Below, piece after piece: positions 62,501 through 64,000 of a stretch of 64,000 nt of DNA. This stretch comes from Symplocastrum torsivum CPER-KK1 (GTDB taxonomy: Bacteria; Cyanobacteriota; Cyanobacteriia; Cyanobacteriales; Coleofasciculaceae), in NCBI GenBank assembly GCA_019358875.1, contig JAHHIF010000011.1, forward strand, positions 62,001 to 126,000, written 5' to 3'. Made by a program: the position numbers and the translations under genes. How positions within the stretch are numbered: the first letter of the stretch is position 1; each line of letters starts with the position of its first letter. The notes beneath the pieces were generated by a model. That model saw only the letters and a program-made list of their open reading frames with translations. It searched no databases and was not told the DNA's origin.

Positions 62501-64000
62501 ATTTGACGCACTGCTTAAAAGCTTAGCGGCAGGTAGAGAACTGAAACGCTCTTTAGTGGCGACACCGGAAACCCGAATGCGAGTAGTTACAGCTTTACAA
62601 CAAGCCGTTTATGGCGTGAGAGAACGCAATCGCCTGGAGGGACACGCGGATTGGGTGAGTAGCGTCAGTTTTAGCCCCAATGGTCGGTTCATCGCTTCGG
62701 CAAGTAAAGACCACACGATTAGACTCTGGAAAGCAGATGGAACCTTGCTCAAAGCCCTATCCGCTCATAAAGATTGGGTCAACAGCGTCAGTTTTAGCCC
62801 GGATGGCAGGATGTTTGCGTCTGCCAGTCACGACAAAACCGTGAAACTGTGGAAGGTTGACGGCACTTTGATCAAAACCCTAACAGGGCATACAAAAAAC
62901 GTTCATAGCGTTAGTTTCAGCCCAGATGGTCAGTTGCTTGCTAGTGCAAGTTGGGACAAAACCGTGAAATTGTGGAAGGCTGATGGTACTTTCCTCAAAA
63001 CACTCAACGGACATAGCGATCGCGTTTTGGGGATAAGCTTCAGCCCAGATGGTCAGATGCTTGCCTCAGTCAGTAAAGATAAAACTATTGCCCTCTGGCG
63101 TCGGGATGGTACGTTCCTCAAAACCTGGAAAGCCCATGATGATGCGGTAATGAGTGTAAGTTTCAGCCCGGATGGGCAGACGCTTGCTTCTGCTAGTGCC
63201 GACAAAACAGTGAAACTTTGGCGTCGTAATGGGGAAAATGTCGAGACGCGCAATTTCGCAACCCTACGAGGACACATGAATTGGGTTCTCTCTGTTATCT
63301 TCAGCCCGGATGGTCAGCAAATTGCTTCTGCCAGTGCCGACAACACAATTAAACTCTGGACTCGTCAGGGCACGGTGGTCGAAACTTTAAAAGGGCATGG
63401 AAATTTAGTTCAGAGTTTGAGCTTCAGCCCGGATGGTCACACTCTTGCCAGTGCGAGTGCTGACAATACGATTAAGTTATGGTACTACGACAGTGAGCGG
63501 CTTAAAACCCTCAAGGAGCATAGTGCGCCAGTCAGTAGTGTAGTGTTCAGCCCGGATGGTAAGACCCTTGCTACAGCGAGTTGGGACAAAACCGTGAAAC
63601 TCTGGCATCGAGATGGGGTGAATGTAGAAACGCGAAGTTTTGCTTCTCTCAAAGGGCATAGCGAGTCAGTCAGTAATATTAGTTTCAGCCCTAATGGTAA
63701 GACTATCGCTACAGCGAGTTGGGACAAAACCGTTAAACTTTGGAAACCGAATGGCACATTAGTTAGAACATTAAAGGGACATCGCGATCGCGTTACTAGT
63801 GTCAGTTTCTCACCCCATGGTCAGATGCTGGCTTCTGCCAGTGCTGACCATACGGTGAACCTCTGGAAAATTGATGGTACTTTGCTGAAAACCTTAAACA
63901 GTCACGATGCTGAGGTTTGGGGCGTGACTTTTAGTCCAGATGGTGAGCTAATTGCGTCTGCCAGTGAAGACAAAACGGTGAAACTTTGGAATAGTAACGG
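59514..64000 (+). CDS. Giant STAND-NTPase/WD40 protein, 3' end outside window
   Basis: At least 1495 residues from the ATG at 59514; the frame is still open at the right edge. Residues 1-170 look like an NTPase-derived region without a P-loop. A helical, TPR-like part follows (about 220-490). An nSTAND1-type NTPase has Walker A GHSGVGKSS (about 552-560) and the motif LIFDQFEEFF. A coiled coil (about 885-945) and one membrane helix (about 950-968) follow. Eleven WD40 repeats are visible from residue 1043, and the propeller continues past the window. WD40 repeats are near-identical, favouring recombination. It overlaps the upstream NTPase gene. Confidence 0.88.
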   Translation, partial: MVETQRSEDVAVYNERSLRALDRAIALSLGEFSLVLVRCNYKRLRDRMVRRLRELAENRYTIRELTLPETVTTLYTTIQTYGHGMCPDNEPCPALFVLGIESVVALDDLLTSSNQVRDEFRKRLPFPLVLWVNDEVLASIVRFAPDFASWAATPIRFEIATTELIDFLRQKADSLFNTVLGAESGRYAPWRVCTHHSTLNLATGCRSRLELDSALRDLQSRQHVINPQLEASLQFVFGQYDYASDFIDSAFAHYQQSLRFWRASNNLERQGVLLFYMGLCHCRFADLHRSQRHRNLEEAWPYLLQCVDVFTQAGRRDLVAQFITQLAEVLQRLEAWDALQILCQKAVTLHQLYGSKVQLAQDYGFLAEVALSYARWENAQEQAELALEILGEVSSKPIEHQGLHRFLLAQLYQLFLVKSQRQLDQLSQASHNLETASNELQNAIASSDHRYEPERYLHLLEELRTLYFEQGRYLEAFRLKQEQRSVEQLYGFRAFIGAARLQPQRPVTNPTLAPVEQQEIVAQEIAASGRQQDINRLIERMSRADHKLTVIHGHSGVGKSSIVSAGLVPALKHRSLGDRIALPLVLQVYTDWVRELGKGLGQALDDYGLREGEEPIKLSFNASQDNPEKIKNLLEQLRHNAERNLLTVLIFDQFEEFFFTSTNQSERLLFYEFLRDCLNLSFVKVILSLREDYLHYLLEFEQFNFEVIDNNILDKKVRYSLGNFSLEDARSVIQSLTERAHFYLEEALIAQLVQDLAGELGTVRPIELQVVGAQLQAENITTLAQYKQSGPKQRLVERFLEKVITDCGPENEHAAWLVLYLLTDENDNRPLKTRAELAVESAIESQKLDLILEILEKSGLVFLLPEVPTNRYQLVHDYLVEFIRQKEQLNIQIELQELRKKDKQKQDEIEQLRAKLREKELRTKLAKATEQQRNTEDKLNQVLTQSLRKARLVGVALATLTVIAGGLGLRSMISETNAQLSEMSASSEVLVSSNRKFDALLKSLAAGRELKRSLVATPETRMRVVTALQQAVYGVRERNRLEGHADWVSSVSFSPNGRFIASASKDHTIRLWKADGTLLKALSAHKDWVNSVSFSPDGRMFASASHDKTVKLWKVDGTLIKTLTGHTKNVHSVSFSPDGQLLASASWDKTVKLWKADGTFLKTLNGHSDRVLGISFSPDGQMLASVSKDKTIALWRRDGTFLKTWKAHDDAVMSVSFSPDGQTLASASADKTVKLWRRNGENVETRNFATLRGHMNWVLSVIFSPDGQQIASASADNTIKLWTRQGTVVETLKGHGNLVQSLSFSPDGHTLASASADNTIKLWYYDSERLKTLKEHSAPVSSVVFSPDGKTLATASWDKTVKLWHRDGVNVETRSFASLKGHSESVSNISFSPNGKTIATASWDKTVKLWKPNGTLVRTLKGHRDRVTSVSFSPHGQMLASASADHTVNLWKIDGTLLKTLNSHDAEVWGVTFSPDGELIASASEDKTVKLWNSN

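Noticed and set aside
62640..63998. Regular about 120-bp DNA repeats as a satellite or CRISPR
   Set aside because: They encode WD40 repeats in one open frame.

Overview
The window comes from a cyanobacterium, most likely a large-genome filamentous or colonial one. The evidence is the chlorophyll and photosystem genes (acsF, psbY, a PucC-like carrier), a CpeS-type phycobiliprotein lyase, cyanobacterium-specific families (DUF2996, TIGR02652), many GCGATCGC (HIP1) octamers and heptanucleotide tandem repeats. Genes lie on both strands in short groups. I recognise no rRNA, tRNA, CRISPR array or transposase.

Layout. 0-8 kb: the start of an AraC-type regulator cut by the window edge, an inositol monophosphatase, a PucC-like MFS protein, an aldo/keto reductase, an MBOAT/SGNH polysaccharide acetylation pair and a CpeS lyase. 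8-16 kb: a ferredoxin-class III cyclase fusion, a Ser/Thr kinase with a seven-bladed WD40 propeller, a phytochelatin synthase broken by a frameshift, a glycosyltransferase, a DUF4230 protein and a secreted protein made of two copies of one unknown domain. 16-30 kb: mainly housekeeping and redox genes (grxC-gshB-oxidoreductase, MBL hydrolase, ribF, moxR with a diheme cytochrome c, LysR, a shortened DUF554 protein, a proline-iminopeptidase-like hydrolase, a decayed ATP-grasp gene with its partner, acsF). 30-37 kb: DUF2996, a MoaD-like sulfur carrier behind thrC, LysR divergent from an SDR, and map.

37-42.7 kb looks like an acquired cassette, in part G+C-rich: an AraC regulator divergent from a periplasmic cupin, a cyclophilin-like protein, an exported alpha/beta hydrolase, an SDR, the tail of a second cupin and a zinc-type alcohol dehydrogenase. 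It probably handles small carbonyl or alcohol compounds. 42.8-49 kb returns to core-type genes: M16 peptidase, VOC protein, TIGR02652, gamma carbonic anhydrase, psbY and an HD protein.

49-64 kb is rich in signalling or conflict-type NTPases: a protein with a vMAP-type N-terminus, a TIR domain and an AAA-like NTPase; a DUF697 GTPase; an Uma2 nuclease-like protein; and an overlapping pair of a P-loop NTPase and a giant STAND-NTPase/WD40 protein that runs off the right edge. A hairpin-rich 197-bp MITE-like element lies inside this region. The best candidates for undescribed biology are the TIR-NTPase protein, the overlapping NTPase/STAND-WD40 pair and the ferredoxin-cyclase fusion. Several decayed genes (phytochelatin synthase, ATP-grasp, cupin tail, DUF5615 remnant) show ongoing gene loss.
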